Below, piece after piece: positions 15,348 to 25,000 of a stretch of 64,000 bases of DNA; positions within the stretch are counted from its first letter, which is position 1; every line of letters starts with the position of its first letter. The DNA is from JAOZPE01 sp964601275 (GTDB lineage: Bacteria; Krumholzibacteriota; Krumholzibacteriia; JAJRXK01): assembly GCA_964601275.1 (NCBI GenBank), contig CAZRMV010000004.1, positions 62,001 to 126,000 of the forward strand. The letters are read 5' to 3'. The notes under the pieces are model-generated. The model was not told the DNA's origin. It saw only the letters and a program-made list of their open reading frames with translations, and ran no database searches. The translations under genes were made by a program, and so were the position numbers.

Positions 15348-15824
15348 TCAGTGCCCCCGGTGGGAGTGACGGTGGTGCCGGAAGGTCCGCCCGCTGAGCG
15401 CGGCCCGCAGCGTGCTGCGCCGGATGTCCAGCTCGAAGGAGATCTCCTTCCAACTCCAGCCGGCCCGGCGGTACGCCAGCAGAAGCTGCGGGCGATAGCC
15501 GGTGAGGACGCTCAAGCGCCAGGCGACCCTGCGGTCATGGCGGCTCACGCGAAGGGCCCTCGGCCGGTGGCGCACCACCACCCTGCGCATCATGCCGTGG
15601 GGATGGACGCGATGGACGCGCACCACACCGGCCGGATACCCCACACCCACCACCGCCGGGCCCGAACCGACCACCACGCTCCAGTGGGGAGCCACCACCC
15701 CTACCTGGATCCTCCAGGCTGCCTGGGCCGGCGCGGCCGGGAGCAGGGCCGCCAGCGCCGCCAGGGTGAGCAACAGAACCCACCACGGACTTCGACTTCG
15801 TTTCCAGTGCTTCTCGGTCGTCAT
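15348..15824 (-). CDS. Small secreted basic, His/Arg-rich protein
   Basis: This 158-residue protein is not recognised. AGGAGG lies 5 bases before the ATG at 15824. A signal peptide is clear (SPWWVLLLTLAALAALLPAAP, ending PAQAA). The mature part starts with a short beta-rich Val/Gly segment and continues into a very basic region rich in Arg and His. A C-terminal stretch (LLAYRRAGWSWKEISFELD then IRRSTLRAALSGR) looks like a helix-turn-helix-like two-helix unit, odd for an exported protein. The last residues are HHRHSHRGH, a possible metal-binding tail. A perfect GGGATCC/GGATCCC hairpin sits directly upstream of the ribosome-binding site. It may form an envelope operon with the lipoprotein gene downstream. 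Confidence 0.6.
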   Translation of the reverse strand: MTTEKHWKRSRSPWWVLLLTLAALAALLPAAPAQAAWRIQVGVVAPHWSVVVGSGPAVVGVGYPAGVVRVHRVHPHGMMRRVVVRHRPRALRVSRHDRRVAWRLSVLTGYRPQLLLAYRRAGWSWKEISFELDIRRSTLRAALSGRTFRHHRHSHRGH

Positions 15825-15840
15825 CGCGATCCTCCTTGCC

Positions 15841-15857
15841 GGGATCCGGCGGATCCC
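15841..15857 (-). promoter_or_regulatory. Perfect 7-3-7 inverted repeat immediately upstream of a ribosome-binding site
   Basis: GGGATCC-GGC-GGATCCC lies 17 bases upstream of the start of the small basic protein gene (minus strand), touching its AGGAGG. It could be an RNA hairpin that limits ribosome access or a DNA operator. The remaining divergent region up to 16063 shows no gene. Confidence 0.3.
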
Positions 15858-16063
15858 CCGTCGCCTCGATCCGGCGGCCTCGACCGGTCCGGATCCCCCT
15901 CGATGTCCTGCCCACCTCCCACGCGAGCTTCGTACCAGATCGCAAGTCCCGCAGAACTCCCTGAAAGAAGGCTGGTTATGGGAATCCACGGGCGTACCTG
16001 GCGGTACACCCACCCCCCTCGTGTCGTACCCCGAGGGCGGAAATCGTCCTCTGGAGGAGACGG

Positions 16064-16855
16064 TTGACGGATGCCGCCGGGGCGGCGATCTTGTGCCGGC
16101 CCTCGGCCCGGAACGTGTCCACGAGAATCCGCCGCATGTTGCTCTTCCTGCTCGCTGCCTCCGTTCTCGTACTTCTCGTCCTGTTCTTCTTCCCGCGGAC
16201 GGGATTGTGGGTGATGGCCCGCCTGAATCCGCGGGTGATCTTCTATGTGGAGACCCACGAGAAGGTGGTGGCCTTGAGCATCGACGACGGTCCCACCCTC
16301 GATCTCACCCCGAAGATCCTCGACCGACTGCGGAAGTACCACGCCCACGCGACCTTCTTCCTCCTTGGCGAACGCATCGTCGGCCGGCAGGAACTGCTCC
16401 GGCGCATGCTGGCCGAGGAAAACGAAGTGGCGAACCATCTCTGGAAGGACGAGGCCAGCATCGGGCTGCAGCACGCGGTCTTCTCCTCGCAGCTCGCCGA
16501 GGTCGATTCGCTGCTTTCGGTCCACGGAGACCCCCGGCTCTTCCGGCCGGGCAGCGGATGGTTCCACAAGGCCATCCTCGATGAGCTCGCCGAACAGGGG
16601 TATCGCTGCGTCCTCGCCTCACACTACCCTTTGGACACCAGGACGCGGCGCGTCGGCGTGATCGAAAGGTATCTCTTGAGGAGCACCTTCCCCGGGGCCA
16701 TCCTCGTGCTGCACGATGGGCCGGGACGTCAGCACAACCTGGAGGTGCTCGATCGTCTTCTGCCCGCGCTCGAGCGACGCGGTTACCGCATCGTCACCGT
16801 GAGCGAACTGTTGAGCCTGGATGAAGGTCGACGGAAGGCGACGCGTGTCCACTGA
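16064..16855 (+). CDS. NodB-type polysaccharide deacetylase, membrane-anchored
   Basis: The 263-residue protein has an N-terminal hydrophobic helix (about residues 25-43, LLFLLAASVLVLLVLFFF) and a NodB carbohydrate-esterase domain: LSIDDGPT (71-78, catalytic and metal aspartates), NHLWKDE (124-130), RPGSGWF (161-167) and VLHDGPG near residue 216. Such enzymes remove acetyl groups from peptidoglycan, chitin-like oligomers or exopolysaccharide in the periplasm. The metal motif H-x3-H reads H-L-W-K-D, so the second histidine is Asp129. The likely start is the TTG at 16064, 6 bases after GGAGG; a GTG at 16115 and an ATG at 16136 are alternatives. Its end overlaps the start of the next gene by 35 bases, so the two are co-expressed. 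Confidence 0.78.
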   Translation: MTDAAGAAILCRPSARNVSTRIRRMLLFLLAASVLVLLVLFFFPRTGLWVMARLNPRVIFYVETHEKVVALSIDDGPTLDLTPKILDRLRKYHAHATFFLLGERIVGRQELLRRMLAEENEVANHLWKDEASIGLQHAVFSSQLAEVDSLLSVHGDPRLFRPGSGWFHKAILDELAEQGYRCVLASHYPLDTRTRRVGVIERYLLRSTFPGAILVLHDGPGRQHNLEVLDRLLPALERRGYRIVTVSELLSLDEGRRKATRVH

Positions 16856-18365
16856 AGCAGCATCCCCCCGACCGCGGCCCTCCCGCCGGCCCCCGCGACA
16901 CCGCCTGGCGATGCTCATCGCGGCGGCCCTGGCCGTCACCACCGTCCTCGCCGTGGTCGTCGACCGGCACGAAGAAAAGGCGCAGGATCGCATCTTCGAA
17001 GAGGTCCTCGACACCCGCAGCACCCAGTGCCGCCGCGCTCTCGACGAGTTCCTGCAACCGACCTTCGCGCTGTTGTCGGCGCTCAGCGACTGGACGAACA
17101 GCGGAGTTCTCGATCTTTCCCGTCCGGAAGATCTCACCCGTCATCTGCTACCCCTGGTGCAACGCAGCGACAAGCTCACCGGGATCATCGTGGCGCGCCC
17201 GGGACGTTTCGCCTGGCGCCTGGCGCGCGAGGAGGGCGTCTGGGAAGACACGGCGATCGCGGTGTCCGACACGAGTCTCACAAGCCAGGCATGGTACCGT
17301 GAAGTGCATGATGAGAGACGACCCGTGGAGGTCTTCTGGACCGAATCTCCCGAGCTGACCGCGGCACTGGGTTGGGAGGATCCAGGCGGCGGACCGCCCT
17401 TCTACGCCGCGCTGATCTTCTCTCCCGAGGCGACCCGGAACCTGCACGAGGACCTGAAGGTGAGTCCCCGCTCGATCGTGGCCATCGTCCACGACGAGGG
17501 GATGGTGTCGTGGTCGGCCGGGGATGGCCTGTTCCATTCGGAACCGGTGGCGCGGCTGGTGCATTCCACCGACGATCAGAAGCGACTTCTCGCCCACGCG
17601 CTCCTGGCCTGGAACGACGCCGCCCGCCCCATGGAGCGCAGCGTCCTCTTCCGCGCCGACGACGAACCCTGGCGCCTGCGGGCGATTCCGTTGACCACCG
17701 GCGACGCGTCGCGGGTGATGACCCTGTTGATTCCCCGCCGTGATCTCCAGGATCAGCTCCGGATCTTGACCCGTCCCTACCATATCGCGCTGGGAGCTAC
17801 CTTGCTGCTCGGAACGGTGGTGGTGGTCCTGGTCGCCCTCGGCTACCGCCGGCACCTGCGCTCATTGCGCCGCCATCAAGCGCACCAGGACCTGACCGAG
17901 GCCGAGCTGCGGGAACTGATCGACCGGGGCGAAAGCGACACCCTCGAGTTCAAGTCGACCCTGCGGTGGAACCTCAAGACCAACAAGCCGGGCAAGGAGA
18001 TCGAGAGAGCCTGGTTGAAGACCCTGGTGGCCTTCCTCAATACCGACGGCGGCACGCTGCTGGTCGGAATCGCCGACGATGGAAGCGTCGTCGGGGTGGA
18101 GAAAGACGGCTTCGGCAACGAGGACAAGTATCTGCTGCACTTCAACAACTGCGTGAAGCAGAACATCGGCATCGAGTTCGCCCGCTTCCTCTCCTTCGGG
18201 CTGAAGCCGATCGAGGGAAAGAGAATCCTGGTGGTCGACGTGCAACCCGCCGACGAACCGGCCTTCCTCACCGTCGGCGAGGACGAGGAGTTCTTCGTGC
18301 GGGTCGGGCCGGCCAGCCGCCGGGTGAGCCCCAAGCAGGCCCTGGAGTTCCTCCGTGGCCGGTAG
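16821..18365 (+). CDS. Membrane sensor protein with a cytoplasmic Schlafen AlbA_2 domain
   Basis: The 514-residue protein has a basic N-terminus, a transmembrane helix (about 29-47), a periplasmic domain of about 270 residues bounded by a second helix (about 321-342), then a cytoplasmic AlbA_2-type domain (about 371-505). The periplasmic part has the layout of a double-Cache sensor. The AlbA_2 part shows ESDTLEFKSTLRWNL, LKTLVAFLNTDGGTLLVGIA, DDGSVVGVEKD, IEGKRILVVDV and EEFFVRVG, all typical of the family. AlbA_2 domains occur in Schlafen-like proteins and putative transcription or nucleic-acid-binding regulators. A sensor feeding such a domain is an unusual one-component architecture. The start lies inside the NodB gene; a GTG at 16845 is an alternative. 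Function is inferred from domains only. Confidence 0.8.
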   Translation: MKVDGRRRVSTEAASPRPRPSRRPPRHRLAMLIAAALAVTTVLAVVVDRHEEKAQDRIFEEVLDTRSTQCRRALDEFLQPTFALLSALSDWTNSGVLDLSRPEDLTRHLLPLVQRSDKLTGIIVARPGRFAWRLAREEGVWEDTAIAVSDTSLTSQAWYREVHDERRPVEVFWTESPELTAALGWEDPGGGPPFYAALIFSPEATRNLHEDLKVSPRSIVAIVHDEGMVSWSAGDGLFHSEPVARLVHSTDDQKRLLAHALLAWNDAARPMERSVLFRADDEPWRLRAIPLTTGDASRVMTLLIPRRDLQDQLRILTRPYHIALGATLLLGTVVVVLVALGYRRHLRSLRRHQAHQDLTEAELRELIDRGESDTLEFKSTLRWNLKTNKPGKEIERAWLKTLVAFLNTDGGTLLVGIADDGSVVGVEKDGFGNEDKYLLHFNNCVKQNIGIEFARFLSFGLKPIEGKRILVVDVQPADEPAFLTVGEDEEFFVRVGPASRRVSPKQALEFLRGR

Positions 18366-18401
18366 GGAGAGGATCGTTCGTCCGCGTTCCCATCTTCCTC
18401 C

Positions 18402-19364
18402 TCACACCGCCTCTTCGATCAACTCCAGCCCCTGCTGACGCAGCCAGCCCGCGACCGCCCGTACCGATTCCCTCACTCCGCGCGTGATCACCGGCGCGCC
18501 AAAACCCATCAGCGCCACGAAGATCCCGCTCGCGCTGGGCCGCGCCTCGACCAGCACCTCCTGCCGCAGGTCGTCCTCGTCGACGATGCACAGGAAGATC
18601 AGCACCCTCCCGTCCAGACCGCGGTAGCAGTTCTTCAGGACCACCTGCCCGGTCTCGAAGCGATGGAGGGTCTTTTCGAACCCGCCGATGCCGTCGAGCG
18701 ATCCCTTCAAACGGATGTGTTGCATGTCCACCACCTCGACCCGGGGACGATGTCGGTCGGGATCTTCCGCCTGCTTGCGGAATTCCCCGTGGAAGATCGA
18801 TTTGCGCAAGCCGAGCCAACGCTGGGCGTACTTGGTGCGCAGCATCTCGGCCGGAGGGGAACCCTCGGTGATCCGGAACAGCCCGGTGGCCTCGGCCTGT
18901 TCCACCGAGAAACGGAAGTATTCCTCGTGATCGGTGGTCAGAAGCAGCGCGCCCTCCGGCTCGAGTCGCGTCGACAACAGGCGGAAGAAGGGTTGCCGCA
19001 GAAGCCGGCGCTCCTCGTGCTTCTCCTTCGGCCAGGGATCGGGGAAGTTCACGAAGACGCGGTGGAGTCCGCGGGGAGGACACAGTTCCCGCACCACGAA
19101 AGCGGCCTGACCCCGCATCACCTTTACGTGAGCCATCGCGGCCCGCCGCAGACGCCGCCAGGCCCGGGTGACCGAGGCCGGGGCGATCTCCACCCCCAGC
19201 AGGTTCCACTCCGGATGCACCCGGGCCATGTCCTCCAGGAATTGCCCGTTGCCGAAACCCACCTCGACCACCAGCTTGGCCCGGCGCCCGAAGATCGCCT
19301 CGGGGACGACGGGCCAGTCGATCTCGCCCAGACGCAGCAGGTTCGGATAGGGACAGGAATCCAT
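18402..19364 (-). CDS. trmB: tRNA (guanine-N7-)-methyltransferase TrmB with C-terminal extension
   Basis: The enzyme methylates N7 of guanine 46 in the variable loop of tRNAs using S-adenosylmethionine. The 320-residue protein has the Rossmann SAM loop VVEVGFGNGQFL, GVEIAPAS after strand 2 and the TrmB signature NFPDPWPKEKHEERRL. The methyltransferase core ends near residue 200. About 120 further residues, starting around EDPDRHRPRVEVVDMQHIRL, make it longer than the usual 210-240-residue bacterial enzyme and contain a domain I do not recognise. GAGGAGATACC precedes the ATG at 19364 at ideal distance; the upstream in-frame start only adds 12 residues without one. It is convergent with the AlbA_2 sensor gene and divergent from a histidine kinase. 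Confidence 0.9.
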   Translation of the reverse strand: MDSCPYPNLLRLGEIDWPVVPEAIFGRRAKLVVEVGFGNGQFLEDMARVHPEWNLLGVEIAPASVTRAWRRLRRAAMAHVKVMRGQAAFVVRELCPPRGLHRVFVNFPDPWPKEKHEERRLLRQPFFRLLSTRLEPEGALLLTTDHEEYFRFSVEQAEATGLFRITEGSPPAEMLRTKYAQRWLGLRKSIFHGEFRKQAEDPDRHRPRVEVVDMQHIRLKGSLDGIGGFEKTLHRFETGQVVLKNCYRGLDGRVLIFLCIVDEDDLRQEVLVEARPSASGIFVALMGFGAPVITRGVRESVRAVAGWLRQQGLELIEEAV

Positions 19365-19499
19365 GGTATCTCCTCTTCCCGCACACGGGGGAAGTTCCAC
19401 ACTATCCCAAAAGCTCTCCAGGGGCTATCCTGTGCACCGAGCCGCTTCCCCCCGGCCCTGGAGACGGACACCGCCCCTTCACCCCCGACGGACCGCGCC

Positions 19500-21482
19500 G
19501 TGTCGCCAGCCAACCCACCATCCCCCGCTCCGCCCCGGCCGCGCGCTGGGTCGAGCATCATCTTTCCCCTGCTGCTCTTCCTGGTGGGAACACTCGCCAC
19601 ATTGCAGCTCTGGCGCATCGCCGAGAACAACCAGACCCAACGCGTCCGCCTGGAGACCCGGATCACCGCCGAACACGTGGCATTGCGCCTTCAGGCCTGG
19701 ATCGACGCGCGCACCTCCATCTTCCAGTACCTGTCGAACGGCCGCTACGCGGACCGCCGGGCGGTGACCGAACATTTCCCCGACGACGCCCGGCTCTTCG
19801 AGGATCTCTATCCCGGCATCCAGGCCCTCAACTACATCGACCCCCAGTGGGTCATCCGCATCGTCGTCCCCCTCCGCACCAACTTGCCCGCCCTGGACAA
19901 GGATCTCCACCACCATCCCAGTCCCGGGGTGGTCGAGGCCCTGCGCCGGGCCGAACGCACCGGGGAACTCACCCGCACCCCCATCGTCGATCTGTTGCAA
20001 GGGGGCAAGGGCTTTGCCACCTACAAGTCCCTGCGGGCGGAGGACGGAACCCGTCTCGGCTTCGTCAACGGGGTGTTCCGCATCAAGACCCTGGTGGACA
20101 CCTGCCTCGCCGAGCAGAACCTCCGGGAACGGTTTCGGTTCCAGCTGGAGGATGACAGCGGCCGTCTCGCCTACGCCTACGTCGATTCCGAGACGGTGAT
20201 GGCCGGCCCCCTGGCGGTCACCCTTCCGGTGCGGATCGTCGACCGGCCCTGGACCCTGTGCCTGGTTCCCTCCCCCAGGAGCCTGGCCGGGCGGGGAAGC
20301 CGGGCCAACGAGGCCCTGGCCGGGGCGGGAATCCTGTTTTCCGCCATCCTGGCCGTGCTTCTCCACGTCCTGCTGAAGAGAAAGCGACAACTGGAAGAAG
20401 GGCGCGCCAAGTACCGCCTCCTGGTGGAGAACCAGAGCGACCTGGTGGTGAAGGTCGACCTCCAGGGGCGCTTCCTCTACGTCAGTCCCAGCTACTGCCG
20501 CACCTTCGGCAAGAGCGAAGAGGAGTTGCTCGGCCACGAATTCATGCCCCTGGTGCACGAGGACGACCGGGAAGCGACCGCCCGGGCCATGCAGGACCTC
20601 TACCGGCCACCACATCGAGCCTACGTCGTCCAGCGGGCGATGACCAAGGACGGCTGGCGCTGGCTCGCCTGGATGGACACCGCGGTCCTCAACGAGAACG
20701 GAGCGGTCGAGGCGATCATCGGGGTGGGACGCGACATCACCCGCCAGAGGATGCTGGAAGAGGAACTCTTCCAGTCGCAGAAACTGCAGGCCATCGGACA
20801 GTTCGCCGGAGGCATCGCCCACGACTTCAACAACATCCTGCAGGCGATGATGGCCCACCTGGAATTGATCCAACGGGAGGCCTCGCTTCCCGATGCCTGC
20901 CGGAAGGATCTGGACGACCTGGTCCAGGATGTCCACCGGGCTGCGGAGCTGACCCGGCAACTGTTGGCCTTCGGGCGGCGCCAGAAGCTCGTCCGCGTGG
21001 AGCTCGACCTGAACGAGATCGTCCGCAACACCTCCAGCATGCTGCGCCGACTCATGCCTGATTCGATCTATCTCGAGTTCCAGCCCGGAGAAGGCGTCTT
21101 GAAGGTCCGCGCCGACCGGGGGAAACTGGAGCAGGTCCTCGTGAACCTCTGTGTGAATGCCCGGGACGCGGTCAGCCAGAACGGGTCGATCGTGGTGAAG
21201 ACCTTCCGGCGCACCGTCGATGACAGCGAATGCGAGGCCCATCCCGATCTGAAGGCGGGCGAGTACATCGGCCTGAGCGTGCAGGACGACGGCTGCGGGA
21301 TGGATGCGGAGACCCTCGACCACCTCTTCGAGCCCTTCTTCACCACCAAGAGCGAACAACAGGGCACCGGACTCGGTCTGGCCACCGTCTACGGCATCAT
21401 CCATCAACACGGAGGATTCATCGAGGTGGACAGCGCGGTGGGATTGGGCTCGACCTTCACCGTCTGTCTGCCCGCGGCCTAG
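19500..21482 (+). CDS. Membrane sensor histidine kinase (CHASE-PAS-HisKA-HATPase)
   Basis: The protein of about 660 residues has two transmembrane helices (IIFPLLLFLVGTLATLQL near residue 20 and AGAILFSAILAVLLHVLL type segment near 285) that bracket a periplasmic CHASE-like domain (YPGIQALNYIDPQWVIRIVV). This is followed by a PAS domain (LLVENQSDLVVKVDLQGRFL), a HisKA dimerisation domain with phospho-accepting H441 in GGIAHDFNNIL, and an HATPase domain with NLCVNARDAV (N box), DDGCGMD (G1), FEPFFTT and GTGLGLATVYG (G2). The HDFNN class of kinases commonly acts with NtrC-like or receiver-only partners. No response regulator is adjacent, so it is an orphan kinase here. The GTG at 19500 is chosen because it precedes the first helix closely; no clear ribosome-binding site supports it and the true start is uncertain. 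Confidence 0.85.
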   Translation: MSPANPPSPAPPRPRAGSSIIFPLLLFLVGTLATLQLWRIAENNQTQRVRLETRITAEHVALRLQAWIDARTSIFQYLSNGRYADRRAVTEHFPDDARLFEDLYPGIQALNYIDPQWVIRIVVPLRTNLPALDKDLHHHPSPGVVEALRRAERTGELTRTPIVDLLQGGKGFATYKSLRAEDGTRLGFVNGVFRIKTLVDTCLAEQNLRERFRFQLEDDSGRLAYAYVDSETVMAGPLAVTLPVRIVDRPWTLCLVPSPRSLAGRGSRANEALAGAGILFSAILAVLLHVLLKRKRQLEEGRAKYRLLVENQSDLVVKVDLQGRFLYVSPSYCRTFGKSEEELLGHEFMPLVHEDDREATARAMQDLYRPPHRAYVVQRAMTKDGWRWLAWMDTAVLNENGAVEAIIGVGRDITRQRMLEEELFQSQKLQAIGQFAGGIAHDFNNILQAMMAHLELIQREASLPDACRKDLDDLVQDVHRAAELTRQLLAFGRRQKLVRVELDLNEIVRNTSSMLRRLMPDSIYLEFQPGEGVLKVRADRGKLEQVLVNLCVNARDAVSQNGSIVVKTFRRTVDDSECEAHPDLKAGEYIGLSVQDDGCGMDAETLDHLFEPFFTTKSEQQGTGLGLATVYGIIHQHGGFIEVDSAVGLGSTFTVCLPAA

Positions 21483-21631
21483 TTCCCGGCGTCGACTGGC
21501 CGGGGACCGGGTTTCCCCGTACTCTTCAGGGCACGACCGCCGGCCCCTGGCCGCCGACAGCGAGGACCAAGGAATCCGGGACGCCCGCCACCGGGTGTGC
21601 CCGGACCAGAGGAGATGGAGGAGCACACCCG

Positions 21632-22027
21632 ATGAATCCTTCCTACGGCATGACCCGAGAACTTCCCCAGACCAGCTACGCCGAGGCGATCGAGAAGGTC
21701 ACCGCGGCCTTGAAGGAGCAGGGATTCGGCATCCTCACCGAGATCGATGTCCAAGCCACCCTGAAGACGAAGCTCGATGTGGACGTTCCCCCCTACATCA
21801 TCCTCGGCGCGTGCAACCCGCCCTTCGCCCACCAGGCACTTCAGGCCGAACCGGGCATCGGGCTGCTGTTGCCCTGCAACGTGGTGGTGGCCGAGCGGGA
21901 CGAAGGAGGCGCAGTGGTCAGCGCGATCGACCCGGTGAAAGCGTTCTCCCTGGTCGATCGCGAGGATGTGGCGCCGGTGGCCGAACAGGTGCGACAGAAG
22001 CTGCAGGCCGCCCTCGACGCGCTGTAG
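21632..22027 (+). CDS. DUF302-family protein
   Basis: The 131-residue cytoplasmic protein fits the DUF302 fold along its whole length: YAEAIEKVTAALKEQGFG, then LGACNPPFAHQAL and GLLLPCNVVVAE. DUF302 proteins form small alpha/beta dimers of unknown function, often found with heme, sulfur or metal-related genes. The two family-conserved cysteine positions (ACNPP, LPCNV) are both present. GGAGG lies 9 bases before the ATG at 21632. It lies 149 bases after the histidine kinase gene and is convergent with the beta-helix gene, so it is probably monocistronic or read from the kinase transcript. Confidence 0.88.
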   Translation: MNPSYGMTRELPQTSYAEAIEKVTAALKEQGFGILTEIDVQATLKTKLDVDVPPYIILGACNPPFAHQALQAEPGIGLLLPCNVVVAERDEGGAVVSAIDPVKAFSLVDREDVAPVAEQVRQKLQAALDAL

Positions 22028-22053
22028 AGAACGGCCCCGCAGAGACCGGCGGC

Positions 22054-25000
22054 CTACTTCAGGAGAACGAGCCGCTGCACGCCGCCCGCGTCCGCGCCGT
22101 CCAGGCGCAGGCGCAGGAAGTAGATGCCGCTGGCCACCGGCCGTCCCCGTCCGTCCGTCCCATTCCAGATGAGCCGGTGGGTGCCGGCCTCTTCCTCTTT
22201 CTCCGCAAGGGTGACCACCCGGCGGCCGCGACGGTCGTAGAGGGTGAGTTCGACCCGCGCCGCACGGGCCTGCTCCCATCGGATCGTGGCGCGGGGATTG
22301 AAGGGATTGGGATAGGGCGCCAGGAGGCGGTCCTGGAGCGGCCGGGCCGGGGTCTCCACCCCGGTCACCCCGCCCATGATCACGCAGGGAGAGAACTCCG
22401 AGGTCTGTCCCAGGGAGTCCGTCGCGGTGGCGGTGACATGGGGCAGGGAATGGTCGACCAGGTAGAAGGCTCCGCTGACCGCCCCCCCGCCCATGGACAG
22501 GGTGTGCAGGTTGAGGGTTCCGAGATAGGACTCTCCTTCGCCGGCGGACGGGTCACACGCGCGGTTCAGATACAGGTCGATCTGGAAATCGGCGTCGGGG
22601 GAACTCGACAGGAACACGGTGACCAGGAGGCTGTCGCCGGTCAGCTGCGCCGAGGTGATCTCCGGCGCGTTCTGCTGTCCGTTGTCACCCTCGTCGAGGT
22701 CGAGGTTGTCACTGGGATCGACCCCGTTGTTGCCCAGGTCGATCCCCAGCTCCTGGTTCGCGTAGATCGCGTTCTGGTGGATCCACACCGAGCCGTAGGG
22801 CCAACCGTCCAGGGCCCAGGCCTTGGAGACCCAGATCCCGTCACCCCCATTGTCGTGGATCTGGTTTCCCACGACCTCCACCCCCGTGTAGTCGCCCCCG
22901 GTGAAGAGGATGCCGGTCGAGGTGTTGTAGGCGATGTGATTGCCCGCGGCCAGGCTTCCCAGGGTCAGCTGGTAGATCTGGTTGAAGACCCTTATTCCCT
23001 GACCGTTGGGAACCGGGGTGGACCCGTCGGCGGCCACCCCGATCCAGTTCCCCTCGAGGGTCACATCCTGGGACGCGGTGATGTCCACCCCGAAAGAGGT
23101 GGCCCCGCCGATGACGTTCCCTTCGCCGGGATTGGGACCGCCGACACGACACTGGGTACCCGTGAAGAAGAGGGCTACGGAGGGAGGGGTGGTGAAAGGC
23201 GTCGTCCCATCCCCGTGCAATCCGATGATGTTGCCCTGGATCGTCGAGTAGTGCATGCCACTGACCTGCAGGGAGGGGAAGACGTTTCCTTCACCCGGCC
23301 CCGCCCCGCCGATCACCACGCTGTCCGGTCCCGAGATGAAGGTCGGCCCGGTACTGAATTCGTATTGATCGGTCCAGTCCACCCCGACCCGGTTGGCCTG
23401 CAGGGTACAGGCGTCCGCCGCAGTGGTCAGACTGATGGCGGTACTGATCGACGCGCCGATCAGGTTGCCCGCCCCGGGCTCTCCGACGCGCACGGCGTAG
23501 TTCTTCACCTGGATCCCGTAGTAGTTGGGAATGGGGAGGGTTCCGTCGGCGCTGACCCCGACCCGGTTGTCGAGCAGGGAAGTGAACACCGCGGACGCCT
23601 CGATCCCCACGTCGAGATTGCCGGAGACCAGATTGCCGGCCCCGGGAAGTCCCACCTCGTAGAACCGCTGTCCGGTCCACATGCCGGCTCCCCGTACCAC
23701 GAGCCCCGGCCCCTGGTTCGGCAACGCGGCTTGACCGCTCGCATCCACGCCGATCCAGTTGTTGGCGAAATGAAGCGTTGCGGAGACCGTTCCGTGGGCA
23801 TCGATGCCGAAATGATAGGTGGCGGTGGAATCCCCGTTTCCGGAGATCAGGTTGCCCTCGGCGGGATCCAGGCCCCCGACCCACAATCCCCCCCCACCAT
23901 CGATGCTGATGCCCCCACCCAGGTTGGGGACGGCGATCATTCCGCTCGCGTCGGTTCCGATGTAGTTCCCGATGATCCGCCCGAATCCCTGCCCGACCAC
24001 CCAGATGCCGAAACCGCTATTCCCGGAGATCACGTTGCGTTGCCAGGGCGTGGATCCCCCGATCCGGCAGCCTTCCAGCGGGCCCTGGATCCCGTGCAGG
24101 TTCGGCCGGGGAGTTGCGCCGTCCGCGGCAACCCCCAGGTAGCATCCCTCGACCGTGAGGGCCGGGGCCCCGACGCTGATTGCGGTCGGAAAACCGCCCA
24201 TCACAATCCCGCGCACCATGGAGAAATTCGCGCCGGTCCGGAAGGTAAGGCCGGCGTCCGAATAGGGATTGGCCTCTTGGCTCCCGTCGATCTCGACCAG
24301 CGGCGTTCCGGCGAAGCCGGGCTGGTACCAGCCGTCGATGGTCACCAAGGTGCGGATATAGGGGTAAGGAGTCTGGGGCTGGATGCGATACGGGGCCGGC
24401 CCAGGAATCCGGAAGGCGATGATGCTGCCCCAGCCGGCCAGGGTGAGGGCTTCCCGCAGGCTGCAGTGCACGCTGTCGCACACCCCGTCGTAGAGGTCGT
24501 CGGTGGTGTTCACGATGTAGTCGGGCGGAGGCAGGACCAGCACCGAATCGGATCGAGCGTTGTCGGCGGGGGCGAGATCGTTCCCGTAGCCCTCGACCGT
24601 CGACCCGATCCGGGCCCAGCCCTCTCCCCCCGGATCGAATTCGATCTTGAAGGAGGCCGAGGTGCCCACGGGGATGGAATCGACGCAACAACGCACCACC
24701 GAACTGTCGATCGTGCTGGTGACGCCGAATCCTTCGGCAGAGACCGAGCCAATGGTCCACCCAGGCGGGAAGGAATCGGTGAGCGCGACCCCATAGGCCA
24801 CCTCGGGCCCGTTGTTGTAGACCTGCAGGAAATGCGTTCCGATGTCCAGGCTCCGGGCCAGGACCACAGAACCGAACGAACCGCTGAGTTGGAGGTCGAA
24901 ATCGAGATTTCCCCGAAGGGGAAGGACCTGGTGTCCCTGGTTGTTCGTGGGATCGGGATCCTTCTCCGCAGCGCTGACCGACCACGACAGCTCCAGGGGC

